DNA of 19,507 nt from CAYRVX01 sp964642165 (GCA_964642165.1 CAZXOC010000127.1:1-19507), one strand, 5' to 3'; shown: positions 1-7,940, numbered from the stretch's first letter. Program-made: numbers and translations. The notes: a model not told the origin generated them from the letters alone.

Positions 1-1
1 C

Positions 2-1903
2 TTTGGAAACATGGGCGACACCTCCGGCACGGGCGTGGCCTTCACGCGCGACCCCTCCAGCGGCAAGAACGAGTTCTACGGGGACCTCCTCATCAACGCG
101 CAGGGCGAGGACGTGGTCGCGGGCATCCGCGACCCGCTGCACCTGGAGGAGCTGCAGAAGCTCATGCCCGGCATCTACCGGCAGCTCGTGGCCGTGCGCG
201 AGAAGCTCGAGCGCCACTACCGCGACATGCAGGACCTGGAGTTCACCATCGAGAAGGGCAAGCTGTACATGCTCCAGACGCGGACGGGCAAGCGCACCGC
301 CGCGGCGGCCGTCAAGATCGCCGTCGACCTCTTCCGCGAAGGCCAGATCTCCGAGAAGGACGCCGTCCTTCGCGTCGACCCCAGGAGCCTCGACCAGCTC
401 CTGCATCCCGTCTTCGACGCCAAGAGCGAGGCGGCGGCCGAGCAGGTCGCCAAGGGCCTCAACGCCAGCCCCGGCGCGGCCACCGGGCAGATCGTCTTCA
501 CCGCCCACGAGGCCGAGGAATGGGCCGAAATGGGCCGGGCCGTCATCCTCTGCCGCGTCGAGACGTCCCCCGAGGACATCGGCGGGATGAACGTCGCCAA
601 GGGCATCCTCACCAGCCGCGGCGGCATGACCAGCCACGCCGCCGTCGTCGCCCGGGGCATGGGCACGTGCTGCGTTGCCGGCTGCGAGCAGGCCGTCATC
701 AACTACAGCAGGAAGACCCTCGCCGCCGGCGGCAAGACCTTCAAGGAGGGCGACTGGATCAGCCTCAACGGCTCCACCGGCGCCGTCTACGCCGGCAGGA
801 TCAAGACCGTCGACGCCAAGCTGACCGGGCCGTTCGGCACGATCATGAAGCTCGCCGACAAGTACCGCGACCTGGGCGTCCGGACGAACGCGGACACGCC
901 GCACGACACGGCGGTGGCCGTCAAGTTCGGCGCCGAGGGCATCGGCCTGTGCCGGACAGAGCACATGTTCTTCGAGGGCGACCGCATCGTCTCCATGCGG
1001 AAGATGATCCTCGCCGAGGACGAGGCCGGTCGACGAAAGGCCCTCAAGGAGCTCCTGCCGCTCCAGCGAAAGGACTTCGTGGGCATCTTCAAGGCCCTCA
1101 AGGGCTGCCCGGCGACCATCCGCTTCCTCGACCCGCCCCTGCACGAGTTCGTGCCCCATGACGCCGCCGGGCAGAAGGAGATGGCCAAGGCCATGGGCAT
1201 CTCCCCCCGCGCCGTCAAGGAGCGCGTCGAGGCGCTGCACGAGTTCAACCCGATGCTCGGGCACCGCGGGTGCCGCCTGGGGATCTACTACCCGGAGATC
1301 ACGGCCGTGCAGGCCCGCGCGATCATCGAGGCGGCCTACGCCGTCAAGGGCAGCAAGCCGGAGATCATGATCCCGCTGGTCGGCCACGTGAAGGAGCTCG
1401 CCCACCAGAAGCAGATCGTCCTGGACGTCTACGCCGAGATCGCCAGGAAGAAGGGGCGCAAGCTGCCGTACCTCACGATCGGCACGATGATCGAGGTGCC
1501 CCGCGCAGCGCTGACCGCCGACGAGGTCGCCGCCGAGGCGGAGTTCTTCAGCTTCGGCACGAACGACCTGACGCAGATGGGTTGCGGCTTCAGCCGGGAC
1601 GACGCCGGCAAGTTCCTCAAGCAGTACGTCGAGATGGGCATCTACGAGAACGACCCGTTCGAGGTGCTCGACCGCGAGGGCGTCGGGCAGCTCGTGCGCA
1701 TCGCCGTCGAGAAGGGCCGGAAGGTCCGCCCGAAGCTCAAGATCGGCATCTGCGGCGAGCACGGCGGCGACCCGAGCAGCATCGAGTTCTGCCACCTGAC
1801 CGGCCTGGACTACGTGAGCTGCTCGCCGTACCGCGTTCCCGTCGCCCGCCTCGCCGCCGCCCAGGCGGCGATCACGCACCCGCGCAGGAAGAGGAAGAAG
1901 TAG
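2..1903 (+). CDS. ppdK: Pyruvate, phosphate dikinase, 5'-truncated by window edge
   Basis: Interconverts pyruvate + ATP + Pi and PEP + AMP + PPi in the cytosol. The frame is open from base 2, reading FGNMGDTSGTG, so the start and about 250 N-terminal residues of the usual 870-900 lie upstream. Counting from the Met at base 11, the end of the nucleotide-binding domain is at 1-95. The phosphohistidine swivel domain carries GGMTSHAAVVARGMG with phospho-His209; the Thr two residues earlier is the site used by PDRP regulators in plants and bacteria. The C-terminal PEP/pyruvate TIM barrel spans about 280-620 and has GLCRTEHMF (312-320), FFSFGTNDLTQ (512-522) and the catalytic Cys581 in GICGEHGGDP. 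All key residues seen are intact. The protein ends in a basic PRRKRKK tail. Family identity is certain; physiological direction cannot be read from sequence. Confidence 0.97.
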   Translation, partial: FGNMGDTSGTGVAFTRDPSSGKNEFYGDLLINAQGEDVVAGIRDPLHLEELQKLMPGIYRQLVAVREKLERHYRDMQDLEFTIEKGKLYMLQTRTGKRTAAAAVKIAVDLFREGQISEKDAVLRVDPRSLDQLLHPVFDAKSEAAAEQVAKGLNASPGAATGQIVFTAHEAEEWAEMGRAVILCRVETSPEDIGGMNVAKGILTSRGGMTSHAAVVARGMGTCCVAGCEQAVINYSRKTLAAGGKTFKEGDWISLNGSTGAVYAGRIKTVDAKLTGPFGTIMKLADKYRDLGVRTNADTPHDTAVAVKFGAEGIGLCRTEHMFFEGDRIVSMRKMILAEDEAGRRKALKELLPLQRKDFVGIFKALKGCPATIRFLDPPLHEFVPHDAAGQKEMAKAMGISPRAVKERVEALHEFNPMLGHRGCRLGIYYPEITAVQARAIIEAAYAVKGSKPEIMIPLVGHVKELAHQKQIVLDVYAEIARKKGRKLPYLTIGTMIEVPRAALTADEVAAEAEFFSFGTNDLTQMGCGFSRDDAGKFLKQYVEMGIYENDPFEVLDREGVGQLVRIAVEKGRKVRPKLKIGICGEHGGDPSSIEFCHLTGLDYVSCSPYRVPVARLAAAQAAITHPRRKRKK

Positions 1904-1941
1904 GCGGCGCCGCGGCGCGGCGATTCGACCAACCCGCGCGC

Positions 1942-2004
1942 GGCCGGCAAGCCGGCCCGCTAAACTGCTCAACGGAAAACGTTTAGCGGCGGGCCTCGGC
2001 CCGC
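1942..2004. repeat. Nested inverted repeats after ppdK (possible terminator or REP-like element)
   Basis: Three palindromes lie in 63 bases. GGCCGGC-aa-GCCGGCC is at 1942-1957 and GCGGGCC-tc-GGCCCGC at 1989-2004. A longer pair, GGCCCGCTAAAC (1954-1965) with GTTTAGCGGCGGGCC (1981-1995), would join them through a 3-nt bulge. The position 38 bases past the ppdK stop fits a terminator or mRNA 3'-end hairpin, but no T-run follows. The compact GC palindromes also resemble dispersed REP-type units. Function is inferred. Confidence 0.4.
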
Positions 2005-2053
2005 GCGTCATCTGTCCGTTCCTCGGGTCTCGTAGCGACGGGAGGCAGCGACC

Positions 2054-2566
2054 ATGCAGAAGCAAGTCTCGTTCGGCGACGCGAACCGGATGAAGTACCC
2101 CGAGCAGGTGGTGATTGCCATCGCCCGGGACGCCAACGGCAAGGACAACCCCATCACGCTGGGCTGGGCCATGCAGACGTCCATCCGCCCGCCGATGATG
2201 GCGATCTCGATCGGCCTGCCGCGATACTCCCACGACGTCTTCACGAACGCCGGCGAGTTCGTCCTCGCCATGCCGTCGGACCGGCAGGCCGACGAGACGC
2301 TCTTCTACGGCACGAAGTCCGGGCGGGACATCGACAAGCTCGCCGCCTTCGGCGCGAAGCTCCAGCCGGCGGCGGAGATCGACGGCGTCCTGCTGGCCGA
2401 CGCGGTGGCGAACTTCGAGTGCCGCAAGGCCGGCGAACTGCTCAGCGGCGACCACACGATCTTCGTCGGCGAGGTCGTCTGCGCGCACGTCAACGAGCAG
2501 GAGCTGACGCGGCTTTACACCGTCGGGGCGGGCTACGCGATGGGCGGGCTGGCGCGAGGGGGGTGA
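2054..2566 (+). CDS. Flavin reductase-like (FMN-binding split barrel) protein
   Basis: The 170-residue protein resembles the flavin reductase-like / flavoredoxin family, which bind FMN and carry out NAD(P)H-dependent flavin reduction or small electron transfers in the cytosol. The family pattern is visible in order: NPITLGWAMQTSIRPP (32-47), ISIGLPRYSH (51-60), EFVLAMPS (68-75), GTKSGRDIDK (86-95) and IFVGEVV (136-142). The length is typical for a stand-alone split-barrel domain. The start is supported by GGGAGG at 2041-2046, about 8 bases before ATG. It has its own gap on both sides, so it is probably monocistronic. Substrate and partner are unknown; other split-barrel flavoproteins are the main alternative. 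Confidence 0.85.
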   Translation: MQKQVSFGDANRMKYPEQVVIAIARDANGKDNPITLGWAMQTSIRPPMMAISIGLPRYSHDVFTNAGEFVLAMPSDRQADETLFYGTKSGRDIDKLAAFGAKLQPAAEIDGVLLADAVANFECRKAGELLSGDHTIFVGEVVCAHVNEQELTRLYTVGAGYAMGGLARGG

Positions 2567-2577
2567 GTGAGCGGGAG

Positions 2578-2603
2578 AGCCCCGGCCCCGCCGGACCGGG
2601 GCT
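2578..2603 (+). terminator. Weak hairpin terminator candidate
   Basis: AGCCCCGG (2578-2585) and CCGGGGCT (2596-2603) form a perfect 8-bp stem with a 10-nt loop, 11 bases after the flavin reductase stop. Only TT follows the stem (TTT counting its last base), so intrinsic termination would be weak. The right arm runs into a 15-bp tandem repeat. Confidence 0.35.
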
Positions 2604-2632
2604 TTGGGAAGAGGGGCTTTGGGAAGAGGGGC
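2598..2632. repeat. 15-bp tandem repeat
   Basis: Two perfect copies of GGGGCTTTGGGAAGA (2598-2612, 2613-2627) are followed by a 5-base start of a third copy. The repeat is non-coding and looks like a local slippage product. Confidence 0.6.
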
Positions 2633-2660
2633 GTGGGGACCGGGGAGGCGCAAAGCGCGC

Positions 2661-2689
2661 TGGCGGGGTGGATCGCCCGGGGCTAGAAT
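2661..2689 (+). promoter_or_regulatory. Possible promoter for rhomboid cluster
   Basis: A good -10 hexamer TAGAAT (2684-2689) lies 17 bases after a poor -35 (TGGCGG, 2661-2666). A start near 2696 would give a leader of about 70 nt that includes the hairpin at 2731-2755. The -10 is convincing in this GC background; the -35 is not. Confidence 0.35.
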
Positions 2690-2730
2690 GACCGTAGCAG
2701 TGGTTTGTCTATACGGAAGCGTGGTTTGGG

Positions 2731-2755
2731 CGGGCCGGCTGTTCAGGCCGGCCCG
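2731..2755 (+). promoter_or_regulatory. Perfect 9-bp hairpin in leader of rhomboid gene
   Basis: CGGGCCGGC (2731-2739) and GCCGGCCCG (2747-2755) are exact inverse complements around a 7-nt loop. The hairpin ends 13 bases before the start codon, in the expected 5' UTR where no clear Shine-Dalgarno is seen. It could control translation initiation or be a REP-like unit. Confidence 0.45.
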
Positions 2756-2768
2756 TACAGGTTGACGG

Positions 2769-3971
2769 ATGTTCATCCCCGTTCGCACCGACTACCGAAT
2801 GAAGCGGCGCCCGTGGGTGAACTACGCCCTGGTCGTTGCCAATGTGGCCATCTTCCTGATGGGCTACAACGGCGGCAACGAGAGGATCGACCCGTACCTG
2901 CTGAACCCCGACGCGCCGCAACTGGTGCAGTTCTTCACGTCGGTGTTCCTGCACGCCACCGGGCAGCACATCTTCTTCAACATGGTGTTCCTGTGGGTGT
3001 TCGGCAACGTGCTGAACGACCGCCTGGGGCACGTGGCGTACCTGGCGTTCTACCTGGGCGGCGGGCTGCTGGCGGGCGTGGGGTACATCCTGTTCAGCGG
3101 GCACGCGCCCGTGCTGGGGGCGTCGGGAGCGATCTCGGCCGTCACGGGCGCCTACCTGGTGCTCGTGCCGGGCGCGCGGGTGCGCGTGCTGATGATCCTG
3201 TACTTCATCACGTGGTTCGACGTCTCGAGCCTGCTGTTCGTGGGGTTCCACTTCCTGACGGACCTGGTCATGACGCTGGCGACGAACTGGACCGGCGTGA
3301 GCGGCGGGGTGGCGTACGCGGCGCACCTGAGCGGTTCGGTGTACGGCCTGGCCGTGGGTTTCGGCCTGGTGGCGGCGCGTCTCCTGCCGCGGGATGAGAT
3401 GGACCTCCTGAGCCTGTTGCACCACGTTCGTCGGCGCCAGCGATACCGGCGGATCGTCTCGGACGGGTACAACCCGTGGCAGGGCACCGGGCCGGTCCGC
3501 CAACCCCCCCGGGCCGGGCCGTCGCGACGCCGCGTCGAGGCGCGGACGCTGGAATTGGTCCATTCGGACACCCCGCCCGCCCGCGAGCTGGCGCTTCGGC
3601 GCGAGATCGCCGTGGCGTGCTCGCGGCACGACATGCCGACGGCCGCCGCGAAGTACCTCCAGCTCGTTCAAATCGCCGACGACGCCGTTCTGTCGAGGCA
3701 GAACCAGCTCGACGTGGCCAACCAGCTCATGGCCGACGAGCAGCATCCGGCGGCCGCCGACGCCTACGAGCGGTTCCTGAAACACTACCGCAACTACGAG
3801 CACACGGCCGATATCCAGTTGATGCTCGGGCTGCTCTACGGCCGGTACCTCCATCAGGACGACCAGGCCGAGCAGTTCCTCCAGCGTGCCGTGGACGGCC
3901 TCGCGGACGATCGCAAGACCGAGATGGCGCGGCAGGAGCTGGAGGCGGTGCGGCACCGCCGGCGCAGGTGA
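2769..3971 (+). CDS. Rhomboid family intramembrane serine protease with TPR-like C-terminal tail
   Basis: This is a membrane-embedded serine protease that cleaves transmembrane substrates. The N-terminal half (about 1-205) is a rhomboid core. It has HIFFN (67-71), matching the oxyanion HxxxN of GlpG, then GASG with nucleophile Ser119, and His186 in AAHLSG completing the Ser-His dyad. Hydrophobic helices lie near 17-33, 67-83, 89-109, 116-134, 138-172 and 181-205. A basic linker (215-260, RRRQRYRR) leads to a soluble helical region (about 268-395) with TPR-like spacing, for example AAAKYLQLV and AADAYERFLKHY. At 400 residues it is roughly twice the rhomboid domain. The start MFIPVRTDYR is typical of planctomycete rhomboids as I remember them; MKRRPW at 2799 is the alternative. 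No strong ribosome site is seen. The following membrane gene starts 47 bases downstream, suggesting an operon. Substrate unknown. Confidence 0.9.
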   Translation: MFIPVRTDYRMKRRPWVNYALVVANVAIFLMGYNGGNERIDPYLLNPDAPQLVQFFTSVFLHATGQHIFFNMVFLWVFGNVLNDRLGHVAYLAFYLGGGLLAGVGYILFSGHAPVLGASGAISAVTGAYLVLVPGARVRVLMILYFITWFDVSSLLFVGFHFLTDLVMTLATNWTGVSGGVAYAAHLSGSVYGLAVGFGLVAARLLPRDEMDLLSLLHHVRRRQRYRRIVSDGYNPWQGTGPVRQPPRAGPSRRRVEARTLELVHSDTPPARELALRREIAVACSRHDMPTAAAKYLQLVQIADDAVLSRQNQLDVANQLMADEQHPAAADAYERFLKHYRNYEHTADIQLMLGLLYGRYLHQDDQAEQFLQRAVDGLADDRKTEMARQELEAVRHRRRR

Positions 3972-4018
3972 TCCGCGCCCGCGAGCAGACGTCGGACGGC
4001 GCGAGGGAGCAGACGACG

Positions 4019-4789
4019 ATGCCTGCGGTCCCGTTCCCGCCACCTGTGCCGAGCCTCAGCGCAACGCCGGCCTTCGCCTGTGCCGGGGCGGCGGCGCTGA
4101 TCGGCGTGGCCCTTCTCGTGTGGGGCCGCTTGGCGCACCGCGGGTTCCTGGTGCTGCTGGCGGCGGGTCTGGGCCTGCTGGCCGGCCGGTGGGCTGCGGG
4201 GGTCATCCACGTCCATGTCCTGCTGGCCGAACTGGTGGTCGCCGTGTCGTTCGGTCTGCTGGCGGTGGTGCTGGCGCGGCTGGTCTGGGCGATCCTGCTC
4301 GGGGGCGTCGGGGCCGTGGTGGCGGCCGGCGTGGTGGCCCTTCACCGCCTGCCGGCCGACGCGGCGCCCGCGACGAGGCAGGCGGCCACCGCCGACTTCG
4401 GCGCCTACCTGGAAACGCTGACCGAGGCCCTCCACGAGTGGGCCGTGTCCGCCTGGGCCGCCGACGGCGTGACCCTCACCGTGGCGGCCTGCCTCGCCGG
4501 CATGGCGCTGCTGGTGGCGGGCTTTTGCCTGCCTCGCGTAGCGGCCGTCTTCATGAGCTGCCTGGTCGGCACGCTGCTGCTGGCCGGGGCGTCGGCCCTG
4601 GTGGCGGCGCAGGTCCGCGAGGCGTGGTGGACCGCCGCCTGGCAGAACCCGCGCCCCTGCGCCGCCGCGGCGGGAGGCGTCATGCTGCTGGGCATGCTGG
4701 TGCAGGCAGTCGGCGCGGTGCGCGCGGGGAAGGCGAAGAAACCCCCCGCCGAACCGAAGCCGAAGAACGCCGGCTCGGGGGACTCGTAG
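4019..4789 (+). CDS. Seven-helix integral membrane protein of unknown function (TMEM198/DUF4203-like layout)
   Basis: I do not recognise a characterised family. The 256-residue protein has about seven hydrophobic helices (near 20-36, 42-62, 66-84, 87-107, 152-170, 173-195, 214-235) and a basic, Pro-rich tail (236-256). Glycine-rich helix pairs separated by a short basic turn recall TMEM198/DUF4203 proteins, but that is pattern resemblance only. An internal repeat is visible: AALIGVALLVWG (25-36) through GLLAG (52-56) parallels ACLAGMALLVAG (157-168) through LLLAG (186-190). A soluble helical stretch separates the halves (112-148). The start at 4019 is preceded by GAGGGAGC about 8 bases upstream; the frame is open further upstream but overlaps the rhomboid gene. 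Co-transcription with the rhomboid is likely. Confidence 0.8.
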   Translation: MPAVPFPPPVPSLSATPAFACAGAAALIGVALLVWGRLAHRGFLVLLAAGLGLLAGRWAAGVIHVHVLLAELVVAVSFGLLAVVLARLVWAILLGGVGAVVAAGVVALHRLPADAAPATRQAATADFGAYLETLTEALHEWAVSAWAADGVTLTVAACLAGMALLVAGFCLPRVAAVFMSCLVGTLLLAGASALVAAQVREAWWTAAWQNPRPCAAAAGGVMLLGMLVQAVGAVRAGKAKKPPAEPKPKNAGSGDS

Positions 4790-4913
4790 GGGGCGGCTCG
4801 CCCGCCGGCGGCGCGAGCGGACTCGACGCGCCGACACAAACGCCGATGAGATTTCCCCCGTCCTGCCGAAGAGTACTTTGGACAGGAACATCCCGAGGGT
4901 CGAGGTCTGTACC

Positions 4914-4918
4914 AGGAG
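4914..4918 (+). promoter_or_regulatory. Ribosome binding site that fixes a GTG start
   Basis: AGGAG ends 7 bases before GTG at 4926. No ATG exists in frame until codon 10 (MPGPG), which has no such site. GTG is therefore the preferred start of the downstream membrane gene. Confidence 0.7.
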
Positions 4919-4925
4919 TTGACAG

Positions 4926-5663
4926 GTGTTTCTCGCGCTGGCGCAATCCACGATGCCGGGGCCGGGCTTCCCCGGGGAGCTCAGGCTGCCCGACATTCCC
5001 TCGCAGGACCAGATCGTCGATTACCTCATCGACCTGTCGCACAGCCAGTACGGCGCCCTCATGGCCATGCTGCTGTTCGCCTGCGGGCTGGTCTACATGC
5101 TCCAGGGATGGAAGATCTTCAAGATCCTCGTGGTGATCAACGCGGCGGTGCTGGGCGCGGCGGTCGGGGGGCACGTCGGGACGTTCCTTCGCGGGCCGAA
5201 CACCTGGCTGTATACGAGCATCGCCGGGGGGCTGCTGCTGGCCGTGCTGGCCGGGCCCCTCATGAAGTACGCCGTCAGCCTGATGGGGGGGCTGGCCGGC
5301 AGCTTCCTGGGCTACGGGCTCTGGACCTACGTGGCCAACACGTTCGACGGCGGGAACGGGGCCCAGTACGCGTGGGTCGGCGCGCTGATCGGGCTCATTA
5401 CGCTGGGGCTGCTGGCCTTCGTGATCCTCCAGGCGGTCGTGACGATCCTGACGGCGCTCCAGGGGGCGATCATGGCGGTCATGGGGATCGTCGCGCTGCT
5501 GATCAAGTACGAGCCCATGCGGGAGAACCTGGAGGGCCCGCTTCGCGACAACGTCCACCTGGCGGTCCTGCTCGTGGGCGTGCCGGCCCTCATCGGCGTT
5601 GCCTTCCAGTACGCCGGCGTCGCCAAGAAGGCGGCCAAGAAAAAGAAGAGCGAGGGGGGATAG
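4926..5663 (+). CDS. Second seven-helix membrane protein, TMEM198/DUF4203-like layout
   Basis: Function is unknown. The 245-residue protein has a short polar N-terminus, then hydrophobic helices near 42-60, 64-84, 95-111, 114-135, 149-166, 168-194 and 211-230, and a Lys-rich cytoplasmic-looking tail (AKKAAKKKK). It has the same glycine-rich helix-turn-helix style as the preceding gene, for example GLVYMLQGWKIFKILVV and LMGGLAGSFLGYGLW. The two may be diverged members of one family, although I cannot align them end to end by eye. It starts with GTG behind AGGAG at 4914-4918. The 136-base gap before it holds no strong promoter that I can see, so it probably reads through from the rhomboid and first 7-TM genes. 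It ends 23 bases from a convergent gene. Confidence 0.82.
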   Translation: MFLALAQSTMPGPGFPGELRLPDIPSQDQIVDYLIDLSHSQYGALMAMLLFACGLVYMLQGWKIFKILVVINAAVLGAAVGGHVGTFLRGPNTWLYTSIAGGLLLAVLAGPLMKYAVSLMGGLAGSFLGYGLWTYVANTFDGGNGAQYAWVGALIGLITLGLLAFVILQAVVTILTALQGAIMAVMGIVALLIKYEPMRENLEGPLRDNVHLAVLLVGVPALIGVAFQYAGVAKKAAKKKKSEGG

Positions 5664-5686
5664 CGCCGGCGCGCCCCGAGGGCCTG

Positions 5687-5944
5687 TCAGGACGGCGCGG
5701 CGCCGCCGAGCAGCTCAGCGGGCGGGCGGCCGTCGACCTCCACCACCGCCAGCTCCCGCGAGTGGACCCAGCCAATCTGTCCCGCCTCGTCACAGACGGC
5801 GACCATGTCCATCGTGCCGCTGTCCTCGTCGGGAGACAAGCTCCCGAAGAACACGCCCGGGCGCGAGGAGCTGTACGCCCCGAACCCTGTTCCCAGCAGG
5901 ACGTACCGCCTGCCGGTCTGGTGATGCTGTACGATCGTGGCCAT
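5687..5944 (-). CDS. Small protein of unknown function (85 aa)
   Basis: The protein begins MATIVQHHQTGRRYVLLGTG and has no signal peptide or membrane helix, so it is probably cytosolic. The early HHQTGRRYVLLGTGFGAY (7-24) and the late GQIGWVHSRELAVVEVDG (55-72) look like strands of a compact beta domain. I recall similar short uncharacterised proteins in planctomycetes but can give no function. The start is chosen for GGGAGAGAG just upstream; the frame could extend to 6007 without such a site. It is convergent with the 7-TM gene (23-base gap) and divergent from recJ. Upstream on the minus strand TTGAAT (6032-6027) and TGATAA (6006-6001) are separated by 20 bases, too far for a confident promoter. 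Confidence 0.7.
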   Translation of the reverse strand: MATIVQHHQTGRRYVLLGTGFGAYSSSRPGVFFGSLSPDEDSGTMDMVAVCDEAGQIGWVHSRELAVVEVDGRPPAELLGGAAPS

Positions 5945-6083
5945 GTCTCTCTCCCGGGTTCGCCGCGGCCGGGGAAACGCCCGACGCGGCGCCCGCACCC
6001 TTATCAACGCCGCGCCGCGGGGGTTTATTCAAGGCGCCGGCGGGGTGCCCGCTCCGGCGCGGTTCGCCTCGCGCCGGGCGCGC

Positions 6084-6112
6084 TTGGCGGGCCGCCCGCG
6101 AGGCGGTACAAT
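6084..6112 (+). promoter_or_regulatory. Sigma-70-like promoter of recJ
   Basis: TTGGCG (6084-6089), a 17-base spacer and TACAAT (6107-6112) make a near-consensus promoter. Transcription would start near 6119, giving a leader of about 25 nt with AAGGAGA before the recJ ATG. Confidence 0.65.
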
Positions 6113-6144
6113 CCATCCGTCCGACCCGCGCGCAAGGAGAGCCG

Positions 6145-7893
6145 ATGGCACGGCGAGCATGGAGGCCGAAGTCCCTTCGCTGGCAGGTGACGCCGCCCCA
6201 CCCCGGGGCCGGGGAGCTGGCCCGGCGGCTGGGCACGGCGCCGCTGGTCGCCCAGGTGCTGGCCAACCGGGGCCTGACGGATATCGAGGCCGCCCGCCGC
6301 TTCCTGAACCCCAAGCTGACGGACCTGCACGACCCCACGCGGCTGCCCGGCACGGAGGCCGCCGCCGGACGCATCGCCAAGGCACTCGCCGACGGCGAGA
6401 AGATCGTCATCTACGGCGACTACGACGTGGACGGCATGACGGCCATCGCCATCCTCCACGCCTGCATCAAGATGCTCGGCGGGCAGGCGGACTTCTACGT
6501 CCCGCACCGCCTCGACGAGGGCTACGGCGTCAACGCCGAGGCGATCGGCAAGATCGTTGCCGACGGGGCGCAGTTGATCGTGACGGTGGACTGCGGCATT
6601 TCGGCCGCCGAACCGCTGCGAGCGGCTACCGACGCCGGCGTGGACGTGATCGTGACCGACCATCACAGCCCGCCCGACGCGCTGCCGGACGCGGCGGCGA
6701 TCGTCCATCCGCGCCTGGGCGAGGAAGCCTATCCCAACGGCGACCTGGCCGGCGCGGGAGTGGCGTTCAAGGTGGCCTGGCAGCTCGCGCGGGTCGTCTG
6801 CGGGCGCGACCGCGTGGACGAGCCGATGCGGGAGTTCCTGCTGAACGCCACGTGCCTGGCCGCCCTGGGGACCATCGCCGACGTCGTGCCTCTGGTGGGG
6901 GAGAACCGGTCGCTGGCGACGTACGGACTGAGGGGCCTGCCGGCTACGAAGCACGCCGGCCTGCGCGCGCTGCTGGAGGCGGCCGGGCTCGTCGGCGAGA
7001 AGCTCGATGCCTACCACGTCGGCTTCCTGCTGGCGCCGCGGCTGAACGCCTGCGGGCGGATGGGGCACGCGCGCCTCGCCGTCGAGCTGCTCACCGACGC
7101 GCCCCCGGCGCGCAGCCGCCAGATCGCGCAGTACCTCAACCAGCAGAACGCCGAGCGCCAGCGCATCGAGAAGGCCATCGCGGAGGAGGCCGCCGAGATG
7201 GTCGTGCGCCGCGGCCTGGACGGGCCGGACAGCCGCATCATCGTGCTGGCCTCGGAGAGCTGGCACGGCGGGGTGATCGGGATCGTGGCGTCGCGCCTGG
7301 TGGAGCGGTTCGCCCGCCCGGCGATCCTCGTGGCGTTCAACGGCGACGGCGGGCAGGGGTCCGGTCGGAGCATTCCCGGCTTCCACATGCGGGACGCCCT
7401 GGCGGCGTGCTCGGAGCACCTCGAGAGCTTCGGCGGGCACGCGATGGCGGGGGGCATCCGGATCGCGCGGGACCGGGTCGAGGCCTTCGCCGAGGCCATC
7501 GGCGACTACGCGCGCCGGCACGTGTCGGCGGAGGAGTTGACGCCCTCGCTGGGCATTGACGCGGAGACGACCCTGGCGGCGCTGAGCTACCACGCGGTGG
7601 ACCACATCACGCGGATGGGCCCGTTCGGCTCGGGCAACCCGCGCCCCGTGGTGGCCGTGCGAGGCTGCCGGCTGCTGGGCGCCCCGCGGCGGATGGGACG
7701 CGGCGGCAAGACGGTCAGCCTGCTCCTGAGCCAGGGCGGCGGGCGAGTCCGGGCCGTCGGCTTCGGCATGGGTGACCTGGCCGATCACCTCGTCGGTATC
7801 CACACCGTGGACGTCGCCGGCGAGCCGACGCTCAACAGCTTCCGCGGCGCGACGAACGTCGAGCTCCAGTTGAGGGACGTGGTGTGGCCGTGA
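6145..7893 (+). CDS. recJ: Single-stranded-DNA-specific 5'-3' exonuclease RecJ
   Basis: RecJ degrades single-stranded DNA 5' to 3' in RecF-pathway recombination, base-excision and mismatch repair. The 582-residue protein matches the usual length. The DHH domain holds the Mn-binding motifs YGDYDVDG (90-97), VDCGIS (148-153), TDHH (171-174) and GTIADVVPL (242-250). NACGRMGHA (301-309) follows, then the DHHA1 nucleic-acid-binding part with WHGGVIGIVASR (373-384), GSGRSIPGF (405-413) and FGGHAMAGG (429-437). The C-terminal OB-fold (about 465-582) includes GPFGSGNPRPV. All metal ligands I can check are present. The start at 6145 follows AAGGAGA and a good promoter; the open frame upstream (to 5599) crosses that promoter and is rejected. 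It is followed after 85 bases by a gene with its own promoter. Confidence 0.96.
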   Translation: MARRAWRPKSLRWQVTPPHPGAGELARRLGTAPLVAQVLANRGLTDIEAARRFLNPKLTDLHDPTRLPGTEAAAGRIAKALADGEKIVIYGDYDVDGMTAIAILHACIKMLGGQADFYVPHRLDEGYGVNAEAIGKIVADGAQLIVTVDCGISAAEPLRAATDAGVDVIVTDHHSPPDALPDAAAIVHPRLGEEAYPNGDLAGAGVAFKVAWQLARVVCGRDRVDEPMREFLLNATCLAALGTIADVVPLVGENRSLATYGLRGLPATKHAGLRALLEAAGLVGEKLDAYHVGFLLAPRLNACGRMGHARLAVELLTDAPPARSRQIAQYLNQQNAERQRIEKAIAEEAAEMVVRRGLDGPDSRIIVLASESWHGGVIGIVASRLVERFARPAILVAFNGDGGQGSGRSIPGFHMRDALAACSEHLESFGGHAMAGGIRIARDRVEAFAEAIGDYARRHVSAEELTPSLGIDAETTLAALSYHAVDHITRMGPFGSGNPRPVVAVRGCRLLGAPRRMGRGGKTVSLLLSQGGGRVRAVGFGMGDLADHLVGIHTVDVAGEPTLNSFRGATNVELQLRDVVWP

Positions 7894-7940
7894 GCCCGCC
7901 GCGGTGCGACCGGGCGACCCGCCGCCCACGCCGCTTCCGC

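Noticed and set aside
2709..4043. 444-codon minus-strand frame opposite the rhomboid gene
   Set aside because: It is a shadow of a gene with an intact Ser-His dyad, shows low-complexity composition and has no recognisable domain.
4790..4925. TTGGAC at 4878-4883 as a promoter of the second 7-TM gene
   Set aside because: No acceptable -10 lies 16-18 bases downstream.
5599..6144. N-terminal extension of recJ to 5599
   Set aside because: It would cross a clear promoter and the opposite-strand 85-codon gene, and is Arg/Pro-rich. The ATG at 6145 has AAGGAGA.
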